Positions 45,625 to 58,686 of a stretch of 64,000 nt of DNA are shown piece by piece. This DNA is from Diprion similis (taxonomy: Eukaryota; Arthropoda; Insecta; Hymenoptera; Diprionidae): positions 9,173,646-9,237,645 of the forward strand of contig NC_060118.1 in the NCBI RefSeq assembly GCF_021155765.1. Direction: 5' to 3'. Within the stretch, counting starts at the first letter, position 1, and each line of letters begins with the position of its first letter. The translations under genes were made by a program, and so were the position numbers. The notes beneath the pieces are model-generated. The model ran no database searches and was not told the origin of the DNA. It saw only the letters and a list, made by a program, of their open reading frames with translations.

Positions 45625-46304
45625 GTTTATGGATGTATAAGTATACGCAGGTGTAGGATAATAACTTTTCATCGATCAATCGAACTACTCGTGCTAATTT
45701 ATATAGTTACATATGTGACCGTAATTTCTTTTTGCATATATACATATATATGTATATTGTATATATACATTTTGCAAAATCGTCCTAGATACTCGAACAA
45801 AACGACAACCACGAGCCGCGGTAACCACTGCGATCAGATTGCATCGATTCTGCAAGGCCTTCGACCTGAATCTTAGAACACGGAGCCCAGAATCGCGATT
45901 CGCAACTATAATCGACGGTAAAGAATAATCCAACTAATTAATGTGACGTGTGTAGAATGACAATAACAGTATGATAGGCAAATCTCGATAGAATTTTCTT
46001 ATAGCAATTCGATTATTATTATTATTACAATGTACCTACACCATGTTGGAAAAATTAATTAACTAAACATAGCGTCTCAGCAGTTGGCAGACTCTATGGC
46101 TATGTAAAGTTACTTGTTAAATTTCTGTTAATTTAATATGAAGAAAAAAAAAAAAGAATTTAGTATTGCTGTTTTAATATTTAATCACTCTTTCGATTGA
46201 TAATTGATTAAAAAATTGTCAAATCAGGCAGAATAATTTTTGTACACTCGGTGGTGAATTTTTTTTTCACTCACCGTGTATGCACAGTTATATATACATA
46301 TATA

Positions 46305-46896
46305 TTAGGGTGGCGCAAAAAAAAAAAACCGACTATTTCTTTGTTTTGAGTCTCGTGTGACAAAATGTTAGTTTTTGATGTTCTAAGAACTCACTTCAAA
46401 TGACAGTTCAAAAAAAAATTTTTAAAAGGTCGCTCCACATTTTTTAAAACGTCACAAATCGTCATAAATCGATTTTTTTTTTCTTCTTAATTTATTTTTT
46501 CGTTACGGTATAATTATATAGACCAAAAAAAAAATAAGTTTCCGAAAGTTTCAGTTCAAAATTTGAATTTTGAAAGGTCGCTGATAATTTTGTTTCAATT
46601 TTTCGGTGCATTTCTTTAGATCTTTTCGAGCGACCTTTTAATATTCATATTAAAATTTCATACATTTTTTTTTCGTTAATTTAGTAAGAAAGAATCGATA
46701 ACAATACACCGCGATATGAATTAAAAATCAAAGAAAATACTGAAATTATAATTTTTTTAATTTAATTTTTTGACGATTTTTTACATTTTCCAAAAATTTG
46801 AAGCGACCTCTTAAAATTCTTATTTTGATCAAAAACTAACATTTTGTCTCACTAGACTCAAAAAAAAAAATATTTGGTTTTTTTGCGCCACCCTAA
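46305..46896. mobile_element. Hairpin MITE, family A copy 3
   Basis: Begins TTAGGGTGGCGCAAAA and ends GCGCCACCCTAA between TA repeats. It lacks part of the right arm (the CTTTGGAGTG segment), making it about 40-55 bp shorter. It lies in non-coding DNA upstream of the exon at 49406. Confidence 0.8.
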
Positions 46897-49405
46897 TATA
46901 TATGCAAATATATATATATGATATATATGATGATAATTATATCTGCGAAAGTAATTAGACGAGTTAATTATTGAACATCAGGTGCAGCAGCGTAGCGACT
47001 GACTGTTCGTTTAATGGAGGTATAAAACATGCATGATATTTACTGTTAAATCCTGAAATTAGCATATCGTTACGTTTGCTTGGTTGCAACATAGGAAAGG
47101 ACCGACACGCGGGCGGTGTAACTTATAAGGAAGGTACATACCTACTACCTACTGTGTATTATATACGAGGTGGGGAACAGCTCTGCCTACATGTATCCAC
47201 CCACGTCGTTGGCCTTCGGAAATGCAGTTAAATATCCTCGGAAGTGTTGGATAATATTAGCCAGCTACCTATTCCTATATAGATAGACAGGAATACCTAC
47301 CTTCGGATTCATGTTACGAAATGTTTTTCCATCCGTTTGAAAGTTGTTTTTCAACATTTTAACGACACTCAATCGATTTCTTATAATTAGTCAATTTCAT
47401 ATCATAAAAATCATCATTTCAATTCTAAATCTGTTCTATTCGGGTTTGAGGTCTTACATTCTCGTCCAGCAGCGCCAAAAAAATTTTTTTCGTCAAGATA
47501 AGAGTAGGAATTAATAATAATAAGTAGTACACATTGTTTATTGGTACTTAAAGTTTATGAAAAAATTTTACTTCACTTTATTTTTATTAAAATTACTATA
47601 TAAAAAATCACTTGATACGTAACAGTAGGAAAAAAAATTTTGCTCCACGGTCAGCGTCATAGCTATAGTGAATGTTGGTTAATCTGAAAAATTTTTAAAA
47701 ATTCTTGTAAAATAGAGTTGTAGCTATATTACGGCGTGCCAGATTTTTTAATTTCGAAAAACTTGGCAATTTATGGCAGTTTACAAAAAAGTATGCGCTT
47801 TACGTTATTAATTTAAAACTTTAATTAGTTTTATAAAATTCTTTAACCAAAACATGAAAAACTATTTTTATTAATTTCTCGAATCAAAGAAAATATCGAT
47901 TTCTCATCCAGAGAGAGAGAAAGAGAGAGAGACAAACTCGATAAAGAAAGTAAAAGAATGATCCGATTGAAATAACAATTCGCATCGCCAAGTAAGACCG
48001 TATTTATTTAAATTAACAAATATTTCTTTCGCCTTATCCGATCGCTGTATTTTTTCATGTCAACAAAGTTTTTCTTGTTTGTACTTTGTGTGTGTGTGCG
48101 TTTTTTTTTTCGACGGGCATTCTTTAAAAATATTCGAAAAATATGATGACAAAATATGGCTCGTATTTAAATATTTATTCTCGAGACTTTTATCTGTGGA
48201 AAAATCGATCCAACAAATTTATGTAAGAAAACATCATTTTGTTCGGTGACTTTTATATTTCTTCTGTATAGTTTCTTACAAGAATTAAAAGAGTTTTTTA
48301 AAGATTTTTTTTTTCAGGCTATTGTTTTGAAGAATTTCCACAAACGGTTTCTGGATTTCAATTTTTCTTGTCAATTTCGGTCGACTGAAGTCTACCAAGT
48401 TTTTCATAAAAGTAATAAACTCACTCAAAGTTTTCAGAAAAAAACTGTTTCAAAAAAACAGAAATGAGAAAAAACAACAATACAGCAAAAATTAAAGAAA
48501 TCTACCCAATACGCATTTCTTGTCTTTGACATGTTTTATTCATCTTCGATGTCCTTATCAGTTCAATCAATAGCGAAATATCCTTCGAGTGAAGAAAGTC
48601 GCAGAATTGAGAGAAAAGAAGTAAAAATATTTAGTTCTATATTTAATTTCCGCCGATATGGAGATGTTTTTTTCAATTTTGGAAACACGAAACAGCTGTA
48701 CGAGTAGAAAGAAAAAAAATACAAAAATAATCGAATTTGTAAAAGGCAACTTAAATAAACTGTAAATTAGTTTCAATATCGAGATGATCAATGTCGATAT
48801 TTAATAAATTTGAAACTAATTGAACTTTCGAATTGCACTCTTGCAGTCCAAGTAGAAAGTTAGGAAAAGAGAAAAATCAAGTATTCACCATTTGACCAAT
48901 CGTCACGAGTGTTATTAATTGAACTCACGATGGCAAACAAGAATGAAATAACATCCTCGTATATGAAAGAAACGATTCTGAAGAAATTTGAATGACACAA
49001 GATAAGATATCAACGAATTTAGGAAAATGTTTTGTAATTGAAGCGTTTAAAATTATTAAACTCTGGTGTTTTTCATCCAATTCTGATGTTTTTAGGCTAA
49101 TTTCTTTTATTGAATAGATTCAAAGAAATTATCTGAAAAAAATTCGGCAAATCTTAAACGATATCAATTTTCGATACAGTTATTTGTACCATTTTTAAAC
49201 AATCCTTGGAAGTGATCAGAATAATCGGAAAAACATTAAATTCGAATAAAAACCAGCAGAGTTTTAATGATTTCGAACGATCTCATGAAAGCTATTCCTT
49301 AATGGCTTACATCTTAGTTTGCGTTATTGCTGGTTATATTTTTTCTCGCTTTGCAAATCGTTTGATAAACCAAGGCTAAAAATAATTCCTTAAAAATTTT
49401 TTCAG

Positions 49406-50731
49406 GTTGCGGTCGAGCAATGGGCAATTAATCGGCTTCTAGAGGCGCAAACTCGAGTCAAAATCGTCGCGGGTTCCTGCCTCAAAATCGACCCGAATTT
49501 CCGCCGTAAGGCCCAGACTCAGTATAGTCCACCGACGGGGAAAAGCGGAAGAAGAAAGAAGCGTCACTCCGAGGGGTAAAAACCAGACTCAAAATGGTGT
49601 ACAGAGGAAGTCTGCAGACCGACGATCCTCGCGATGCTCCTAAGCTGCTCCGCATGGCGCCGCTGCGCGCGAGCGGTCCGAGGGCCCCGAAATTGGGCCC
49701 ATCGGCCGTCGGGAGTAGCCGAACGGACTCACGGAGTGGGGAGGAAAAGGGCTGCGCTCGCGGAGGGGGGATGAAGATCGGCGTCCCGAGGCTGCGAAAC
49801 ATAAACCAGATTCGGGAGACGGTTTTCGTCGACGGTTCGCTGACGCCGATCGAGCTGATCGGCCGGAACGGAGGTCGGCCATTTTCTGCGTCAGTTTCAT
49901 CGGAAATGGAGGCGGTGAAAAACGCGCGAAACTTCCGGCCGCAGAGCACGATGTTGGCAAACCTGCGAGACCTGGAGAGGCTGCGAAACACGCCGCCGTC
50001 CGAACGGAGCGGAAAGATCGGCAGATCGGCGGACGCGACGGACGTTAAATTGCTCTCGAGAATGGCGGCGACAGAGCTGCGGAACGTGGCCGGAAATCCG
50101 AGTCGCGAGGCGCTCAAGATTCAGTCAGATATCTCCAGGATCCAGCGTATGTTCGAGGGATCAATTAGCGCCGGAAGTCCGCCGGTTAAGAAGATCGAAC
50201 AAGGCAATCGCGAGGCTGCCAGACGCCTTAAACCAAGACCGGAAGTCACGCGGCCGAGGATTTTGGGCCAGGAACTTTCGGACGCGCGGAAAGAGTCGAG
50301 GGAGAAAGTCTGCGACTTGAAACCACCGAAACACGCCACCAGGTCGCAATTAGGGGTCCTTGAATCGCCGCTCAGAAAATCGGAGGCCCCATTGGTTCCG
50401 CTCAGGAGGCGGAAGGAGACGCCACAGGACAGAGGCGATCCTGCCATCCTGGTGGACCTGACTCGTGGACAGAAAATTCCGCCGCGAAATCAACTCGACG
50501 ATTCCAGGGGTGGAGATCCTGCACCGAATACGAGGACCCACCCGGGTCAGGCTCTTCAGCGACCCGACATCCTCGAAGGACTCGTCAAGGAGTCGGACCG
50601 GCAGATCGCCGATCTTCAGCAGGACATCAACGCCAGGAGGAGCAGACCAAGGAGCGTTTGGCGCGGCATGGTACAGTCCATGAGGCTTCACGACGTCGAG
50701 CTTCATTCTGACAACGAAGAACAGCACAAAG
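49406..50731 (+). CDS. Large GC-rich first coding exon of an unrecognised gene (3'-incomplete)
   Basis: An exon starting after TTTTTTCAG at 49405, with a 5' leader containing a tiny upstream ORF (ATG GGC AAT TAA), then ATG at 49594. It reads on for 379 codons to CACAAAG/GTACTT in phase 1. Stops in frame just upstream make 49594 the likely start. The product is basic and low in predicted order (many Arg, Pro, Ser), begins MVYRGSLQTDDPRDAPKLLR and ends with a possible helix ILEGLVKESDRQIADLQQDI before WRGMVQSMRLHDVELHSDNE. No domain is recognised. GC content is clearly above the flanks. No further exon of this gene was found in the window, so it must have a long intron. A palindromic element begins about 30 bp past the donor. 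Confidence 0.65.
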
Positions 50732-50757
50732 GTACTTTTTGTTCATCAATTTTATGG

Positions 50758-51358
50758 GGATTTGACGAGTAAATAGAAAAGAGTTTTTTTAAGAATTTTT
50801 TTAATCAATTTTATCCGTCAATTTTGATACAGGTTTTGTTAGGCTTGATAAATACACTCTTGAATTACATAAAAAAAAATTTTTTTTTTATTGATTTTAA
50901 TCACTTTTTATACAGGAAAATCGTAGTTGAAATTTAGTCAGAAAAAAAAGTAGATCTGTGGTGTAGAAGATGAGATGATTAACCTGAAACCAAATAATTG
51001 AACGGTTTTAGATTCAGCATATTAATGGCCTTGGAACGAATCATACGTTTGTTCAAACTTTGATTTCAATTACATTCTTTTTTGCAAGAAAGGCAAAAAT
51101 AGCGGTCTTCCCAGCTTTTTCGAAAAATGGCCGCCATTTTGTTCATTTTGCAAATATCAAAAATCGCATCATTCATTCCAAGGCCATTAAGATGCTAAAT
51201 CCAAAACTCCTGTATAAAAAATTATTAAAATCGATCAAAATTTTTTTTCCATATGATTCGAAAGTGTATTCATTAAGCCCAACAAAGCCTATATCAACAT
51301 TTACACTTAAAACTTATTAAAAAAATTCTTGAAAAAACCCTTTTGTTTCGCTCGTCAG
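50758..51358. mobile_element. Long palindrome (family D), about 600 bp
   Basis: The left arm contains AAGAATTTTTTTAATCA, GTTAGGCTTGATAAATACAC, TTTTTATACAGGA and CATATTAATGGCCTTGGAAC. The right arm has the reverse complements in reverse order: ATTCCAAGGCCATTAAGATG, CTCCTGTATAAAAAA, GTGTATTCATTAAGCCCAAC and TTAAAAAAATTCTTG. The unpaired centre is about 51080-51150. Confidence 0.75.
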
Positions 51359-51959
51359 TTGAGTAGACCCCTTAAACCGAGTGTATCGTTTTTAAAAATA
51401 TGCTCAAATATATCGAGGACTTTGCATTGAATTGGAAAAATTCTCGTTCAAAATTTGGTGGACATCAAAGGAGGGCATATAATGAGCATCCAGGTTTTTG
51501 GGTCCGGAGTTTCTGCCGGGCCTATTCAGGCCCAATTTCTTGTTGTTCGAATGGAACCTTCTGTTTTTTTTTATTGAATTTTTTTATTTCTCATTGAAGT
51601 TCAATTTAATGCTTAGTTTTCAATGTTTTCAGCATATTTTATAAAATGGGAAACGTGCCAGTATACAAGTCGTTGGATTGCTTAGCTAGCGTTGATACTC
51701 TCTGCTGAATTGATTGCGACGCGAGGAAATTACCGATTTCAAAACGGTTGTACGGATTACGTTGTAGAGAGAAAAAAAAACAAACAACTTCCTTGACTTT
51801 GACCAGCTTGGATTTTCCAATTCTTGCTTGACATTTTTCTCATAATTTAGAGTGAAATCTAAATAGTAGTAATTTTTTACTCGATAGGTTATAGTGGCTA
51901 ATTGATAGTTATGCAAGAATTTTTAATTGTGAAATTGGATTCTTTCTTCGGCTATTTTT

Positions 51960-52335
51960 CTACCATCATCGATAAAACGATTTATCAAAACCGTCGATTA
52001 ATTGGGAAAGCGATTGAAACGAAATCGTTGATTAATCGAAACTGCTGCAGTTTCTTTTGATATATAAAAATTTAAATACATGAAATCGTCGATTAATCGA
52101 TTAACCTTTTGAGTGCATTTTTCTATTGAAAAAAATTTGGAAAATCGGAAATGTAATAATAAATTATTACAATTTCCGATAAAGTTCTAACGACTTAGGT
52201 ACCCAAGAGTCTAAAAAGTGTTTATGCGCACATAAACCGTGCAAAAATATATTAGAAATATAACAAAGAAAAAAAAATGAGACTAGGCAAAAACGATTAA
52301 TCGATTTATCGTTTAATGACCCAACGCTGATTAAA
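51960..52335. mobile_element. hAT-like non-autonomous element, CGATTAATCG-rich
   Basis: Contains repeated CGATTAATCG and CGATTTATC. It ends, read inverted from 52334, with CAGCGTTGGGTCATTAAACG, a form typical of hAT terminal repeats (CAGNGNTG). The left boundary is unclear. Confidence 0.45.
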
Positions 52336-53994
52336 ACTAAAATTTTCTGACGTCCAGCGAATTATTTATTCCCTTACGAAACGCCGAAAATACTCAGCAC
52401 CCAGCGCTAATTTCCATTTCGGGGTTCCAGCAGCCGGGCCCTGGTCCCCTATTTTTAGTCGTCAACCCCTAGTCCTAGTCACCTTCCTGAGCCCTGCGTG
52501 TCACATACGCCACGCGGTGGGCCAGGTCAGGGTGTCGGGCCCGAACATATGTCATCGCATATGGATTTCCTCAGCGTTAAAAGCGTGCCCAATATTGTTT
52601 TTGTTTTTCTTTTTTCATTTTTTGTTTTAAATTTTTTTATTTTTCTTGCGGTTAGCCTGGTTTTTCAAAAATTCAAGACAATTTTGGATTTGGGATTGGG
52701 ATTGTCTCTTTGCAATGTGACATCTGGTGGGAAAAAATCAAACTAATGCAACAAAGCTGAGAGCTGCGCGTTTGGATAATAGAATAGGTTTATTATTGAT
52801 TGTGATTAGTTTATTTATGTGACATGAGTGATTTGAAAGCTCGAGAATTACGATTTGCCTTTATTAAAATTGAAAAGTTAGGTTATGCGGTGATAAAATG
52901 GCGCCGATAACTGGCGCTTGAAGACATTTTCCAATTGCAGGGCATAGCAGACACTCGATGCATTAGAGTTTTGCGGTTTCGACGATGCTTATCGCGAAAA
53001 TTCTCGCTAACAGCTAGTCGTTAGTCATAATTAACGCCGGTTCTACGTTACTCACGTACGTATGTTACCGCAGATGCTATTTATACTTTGTACGATTCAC
53101 AAGATCGTGGAAAATTATTGAATGGAAAATATTGCGCGGTCAATTGCGATCTGGAATTACACTCGTAAATACTTAGTACAATTGCGTAATTTTTTATTCT
53201 ACCAAGAAAGAATTCCACGCGTTTTACTTAATTATCTGATTATAATTTTCGCTTCTTTTCCTCTTTACTCAATACGTTATACCATGTATCATATATTGTG
53301 TTGTCCTACTTGTAGTAACGCTTGCAATTGTTACTTCCGTTGAAAAATTGACAAATGAACGATTTCCATCCTTTATTTCCTGCTGTTATACAAATAATTG
53401 GGTTAAAATTTTACTACCCGTAGAATTTTATTCCCTCTGATACGTTTTGCACTCGACATCGAAGTTATATACTTTGAGACGAGTGAACGTGACTTATCGC
53501 AGATGAGAAGAGCCTGCCATCTCTCAGATGCCGGTAGACAAAATACTGATAAGAAGCACCGAGTCTCGAGGAACTTAAACTCTCCGATCAGAGGTACTCG
53601 AGTCCTGTGACAATTCACACAGCAATCCTTACCTAAAAAGTTCGCGATAATTTCAACCGAATTCTTGCTGGAAAATCTTTTCTAAAATCCTAGATATGTT
53701 AGCTTGACGTCTGATTCAAGTTTCCTTAGATTCGTTTCTATTATATCTTGGAGGATGTTTTTCAATCACGTTCAGGAATTTTTCAAACAGTATTTTTTCT
53801 TTTTCCTAACTTTCGATTCAGGCTATTAGTTCCAGTAATCCTGTAACAGGATAAACCACAAGAGTAGAAACAGAAGGAGACAGAGAGAGAGAGAGAGAGT
53901 GGAATATATCGATAATGAGTAAAAAAAAAAGTAAATAATTTCAATTGATAATCATTTTTAAAATTCTCAACAAAATTTCAAAAACTGTATTTCA

Positions 53995-54345
53995 TTTTCC
54001 AAACATTTCAAGACCGGACCCAAGATGGACCGGTTTTATATAGTTTCTTTTTTTTTTTTTAGCACTTTCAATTTTTTTGATCAACTAAAACGATGTCTAA
54101 AAATTTCTTAAAATTTCGATTTATCACGCAGAACATTTATAGACCATTTTCGTTATGAAATTGATAAAAAAAAAAAAGTGGATCGCTCCAAAAAAATGGA
54201 CAAAAATCGCTCCGTAATAAAATCGATCTGGAAATGTTTCATGTAAAAAATAGAACCTTTGATAACCATCCGAGAATTTTCAGACCATGTCAAGTGCTCA
54301 AAAAATGGAAAAATTCGGTCCATCATGGGTGTCGAAGTGTTCGAA
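53995..54345. repeat. Imperfect palindrome (family H)
   Basis: The left arm TTTCCAAACATTTCAAGACC...CCAAGATGGACCG answers the right arm CGGTCCATCATGGG...GAAGTGTTCGAAAC. Pairing is patchy, and boundaries are approximate. Confidence 0.45.
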
Positions 54346-54689
54346 ACAGAAAATAGACTTTCCAAAAATTTGTTTTTACGAAATCTTAAAAACGTCATTT
54401 TCTAAATGTCTTGAAACGTTTATAAATAATTTAGCAATTGAATAACAAAATCTGAAAAAATTCAGTGCATACTATTTCAGAGTTGGAACAATCGCAGATA
54501 AAATTTATAAAGAAAATCAAAAATCGTGGTCGAGTCCGAATAGAATTCCCAATACATATATTCTATTTGTCAGGTTCTCATTTCCTCCTTCGGGAGTTTG
54601 ATTCGATATCCCAAAAGGATAATCCAGTTTCCTGATCCAGATCCCTAGCGGAGGGTGAGCGATTCGCAAAGAGAGTAATCATACGGGGG

Positions 54690-54694
54690 TGTGT

Positions 54695-54725
<31 letters not shown>

Positions 54726-54736
54726 GGGGGGGGGGG
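54690..54736. repeat. (GT)n joined to G28
   Basis: A GT dinucleotide run leads into 28 consecutive G. A run of this length could form a G-quadruplex. Confidence 0.9.
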
Positions 54737-55418
54737 AAGAGATTTTTTAAATTTTCATCTCATCACCGGCTCGGATGAATTGCGTGGAATTTCGTCGGGC
54801 AGCGCAAGCGCTTCCGGTTCCCTTTGTGGCGGGACTCCTCGATCTCTCAACTTCCCCCCCGGATCCTCGCTCCGCCACCCCTGCGGCAGCATCCCTTCAG
54901 TCTACGCCCTAATATTGATCTCGGCTCGCCTCATCCCCTGCATCCGCACTTTCTCTCCGTCGGCGCACATTCACATCCACAATGAGAAATCCCCCCCTCC
55001 CCTCCTGCCTCCTCGCCCCTCACCCCCCCTCCCCCACGCCATCGCAGCCGTCGGCACGTAGACACGCATAAAGGACGTCTGATGCTACTCGACAGTACAA
55101 ACTTAGCTGTCAAACCGTTAACACGCCGCTGACAATTCCGGCGACACGTTTGTTTCGCACTTCCGTAAATCTTAGTTATACTGAAATTATAATTAACTTC
55201 CGGTTTAGCAGGATCGAGGTTGTAGAGTATATTTGATAGTTTGAATCTACGGTTGAAAAAAATGCAGACGGTTTTCATTGCTGAGGTTTATTGTTTTACC
55301 GATGCAGAGCTTACGAAGTGATTACTTCCGTATTCAACTTCCGGAAATGGTCTTGTGCGATGTCTGCGACTCCAAGGGTACGACAATTTTTATTTTTTCA
55401 CACTACTCGTGCATGTTG

Positions 55419-55421
<3 letters not shown>

Positions 55422-55502
<81 letters not shown>
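55422..55502. repeat. (TA)40 microsatellite
   Basis: About 80 bp of perfect TA. Shorter TA arrays lie at 19431-19473, 44399-44425 and next to the family A elements. Confidence 0.95.
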
Positions 55503-55510
<8 letters not shown>

Positions 55511-56892
55511 TCTAATGTATATATACGCTGCTTTTCATATTACGCGCTCCATTTTCTTAATTATATCCAATTATTCAATTTTATACAATGGTTCGTTACA
55601 GTATTCGGTTAATTCGAAGGAAGTACGACTTGTCTTTTCGTCCTCTCTTTATACTTCCTGTTAACGGCGATTCTGCATTGTTTTTAAGATGCATATTATG
55701 GATTGTATATCAATTTTTTTTTTTTTTATACCAGATATTGATAGTTTTTTGTTGTTTATTTTTTTTCCAACAATTAATACGTACGACATACGGTTGTAGA
55801 AAATAAAATCAAATGACAAAGTTCTTTCGAAACTTTGACTAAAATTCAACTCAGTCTAGTTGTTGGGTTCAACTGGAAGAAAATATTAATCTCTTTTGCG
55901 TGTAGAAAAATATATTAAACCCTCGAATTTTGATCGAAAAAAAAAAACAAACAATCAATAAGAATTCTATAGTAATTTCGTGATTGTATTATTCATTGTT
56001 TTCACTGCAATTTTAACGAATTACAGTTCGTTTCGTTCGAAAATGAATTATCAGCTCCTCGTTAAGAAGAAAAAAAAAAAAAGAAAAGAAAAAAAAAAAA
56101 AACTACTACACGACTAATTTGTAAAAAATTCTTCAACACAACGCGAGATGGATTTCTGTGAATTGTACAGAAGTGTTTGAACATATTTTTGTTTATATTA
56201 TTTTATTTGAAAAATAAAAAAATTGAAATCGGTATACCGTTTATAACTTTAATTTTAATTTAAACACTGATCCCTGATTCGTTACTTTCGATCTATGAAT
56301 TTTTCAACCGGACTGTACGCCTGTTGAATCCTTAATCCGAAAAGCTGCTTATATCATACTGTATATATATACAATTTAATGATGCGAAGTATGACGCGTG
56401 TATGCAGATGCAGGCATAGCTGAGCGTACGATTGGCCATCGTGATCTTCAATTAGTAACTATACGTATGTACATACCTATAACATACCTAATTGTCTCGG
56501 TGAAGAAAAACGTCGGCGTAAAGAAATTTTTCTTTTCATTTTATTTATTTATTTATTTTTTGTTGGTTGTTGTTTTTTTTCTTTTTTTTTTTTTTCTTAC
56601 GTCACCCATCATCACGACTAGGGGAGATTCGCTCGGTTTATTTTACGCGATACAACAGTTGCGGCGAAAGTAGTAATAAGACGGAGTACAAGTTTTGCGC
56701 GGTGGAAGAAACAAAAAAAACAAAATAAAAAATAAATAACTGAATAAATAAATAAAAAAAGGGGGGGGGGGGGGACGGGATCGTGAATGAAAATTGAAAT
56801 AAAACGAGAGGAAGTGTCATCTCGATGCGTGCCTATCGCAGCAGCGAAACAGAGAAGGCCTCTGTCCAATGTGCGGCATGTGATATATACCT

Positions 56893-56925
<33 letters not shown>

Positions 56926-57378
56926 ATGTAATCCCGCATCTGAGAGTGAACTTTAGAACAGTACTGCTGAGGCGACGAGCTCTCTCGTTATCGCCTCGCA
57001 GGCCTTCGAGATAAGAGAAAATAGAGAAAGAGAAATGAAGACGGACTGGCGGGTAAAAAAGCTCGAATCAAAACACAGCAGCGATCCGGGGTTCGGCTTA
57101 TCACGAAAACCAACAGCATCCCTCAACTGTATGGCTTGAGATATATATGCTGTAATGTAACACGCACGCACGCTTCTCGCCTTAATCTTCAAGCCTTACT
57201 TTGCGTATTATGAAATTTTAACGTGTGCAATGTTGCCGTGACTTTTTTGATTTACAGAGATTTTTTTCCCTTTTTTATTTTGTATACGAGGGGTACGAAT
57301 GAAAAATAAGAATCAAAGATTAAAAATAAAAGATTTTTTTTTTTTTTTTTCTCCTCTGTTTACGTGCATTAACGTTTC

Positions 57379-57916
57379 AGTCAAAGCATCTCTTATTGGG
57401 ATATCTAAGCCAAATTTGAGCTGTTAATATTGATATTTTGAAATGCCTGTATTGGTTATTCAATTTTTTATTTAAACGATACGTAAAACAAATTTGGAAT
57501 TCTTTTTTGAATTCTTTGAATTCTTTTTCTTTATAAACTGTCAAAATATAGATTCTTGTAGGAAATTTTACACTCGATAAAAAAGTACTGAGATAGGATT
57601 TTCGTAATTTTAACCGATTGAGGGATATTCAAGATTGACTCAATGTTTATAGGTTAGGCTAAATCGGTCAAAGTTAGGAAAATTCTATCTCAGTACTTCG
57701 TTTAATCGAGAATGAAATTTCTTATAAGAATCCGTAATTAAATAGTTTCTAAGTCAAGCTATTTACGAGAAGAAGAAAAAAAAATTCAATAAGTTTCCCA
57801 ATTTTTATTTCACTTGTTATTTAAATAGAAAATGGGATAAATGAAGTAGGCATCTCTGAATATTATTATTAAGAGCTCGTATTTGACTGAGATATTCTAT
57901 TTGAGACGCTCTGTCG
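57379..57916. mobile_element. Long palindrome (family E), about 540 bp
   Basis: Nested arms: CTGTTAATATTGATATTTTG on the left answers GAATATTATTATTAAGAG on the right; GATTCTTGTAGGAAATTTTA answers GAAATTTCTTATAAGAATC; and AGTACTGAGATAGGATTTTC answers GAAAATTCTATCTCAGTACT. The centre is near 57640. No coding capacity. Confidence 0.75.
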
Positions 57917-58029
57917 ATTGTTTGATGCGCGTTTGAAAAACAAAATTATTTTGTTCTTCTTTTAAAAGGTTAATTTCTGGTCTCTTTCCTATAGCAATAA
58001 AACAAATATATTCAAATGCAATCCGATCT

Positions 58030-58318
58030 GTATACTAGAGCGGTTCGATTAATCGAGAGAGCGATCGATCGATTTATCGAGAAAACGATTGATCGATTTA
58101 TCAATTACCCGAATAATCGTTTTTTCAGTGTATCGATTAATTAACGATTTCGACTAATCGTTTTCCGATTAATCGATAATTCAATCATTTTGATTCATAT
58201 GCCTGCGGAATTATTACAAGACAACTTCGATTAATCGATGAATAGAAAAAAACGATGAATCGAAAAACTCGATTAATCGAAGCTGGAGATCGACTGATTA
58301 ATCGCACAGCACTACTAC
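58030..58318. mobile_element. hAT-like MITE, CGATTAATCG-rich
   Basis: The left end AGAGCGGTTCGATTAATCG and the right end, inverted, AGTGCTGTGCGATTAATCAG resemble hAT termini (CAGNGNTG-type). The interior is dense in CGATTAATCG and CGATCGATTTATC. Target duplication is not resolved by eye. Confidence 0.5.
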
Positions 58319-58686
58319 ATCCAAGCTTTTCAATTTGAAACCAACTTTAATCGAACCGATCGATCGATTATCGATGTATAAATTCTCGAAATTCATTCAC
58401 TTTTCAACCATTACATCGTATATTATTATAACTTTTTTGATAACTTTTGTGGGAAAACCTCTTTCTTCTTTTCTTAAAAGCACACCATGGATTTTATCTG
58501 CTCTATTCTACGCCGTGAAGACGTGTATTACATACATATTTAAACTGCGATATTATACGGGCGGTTCAGAAGACGGCGGCAACGGTGCAATTGGGTTTAT
58601 TTGCCTTCCAATTGTCATTTCCAAGTAGAAATTACATCGTTATTCGTTATACGCAAGGTTCAACTCTAGCTAAACCATATATATGA

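Noticed and set aside
49482..50727. Minus-strand frames opposite the GC-rich exon, up to 211 codons
   Set aside because: GC-rich DNA has few stops. The plus strand has the acceptor, donor and start; the minus frames have none.
58335..58628. 97-codon hydrophobic frame starting MKPTLIEPIDRL
   Set aside because: Starts at the edge of a hAT-like element in AT-rich DNA. Hydrophobic translation is expected from T-rich DNA, and there is no known family.
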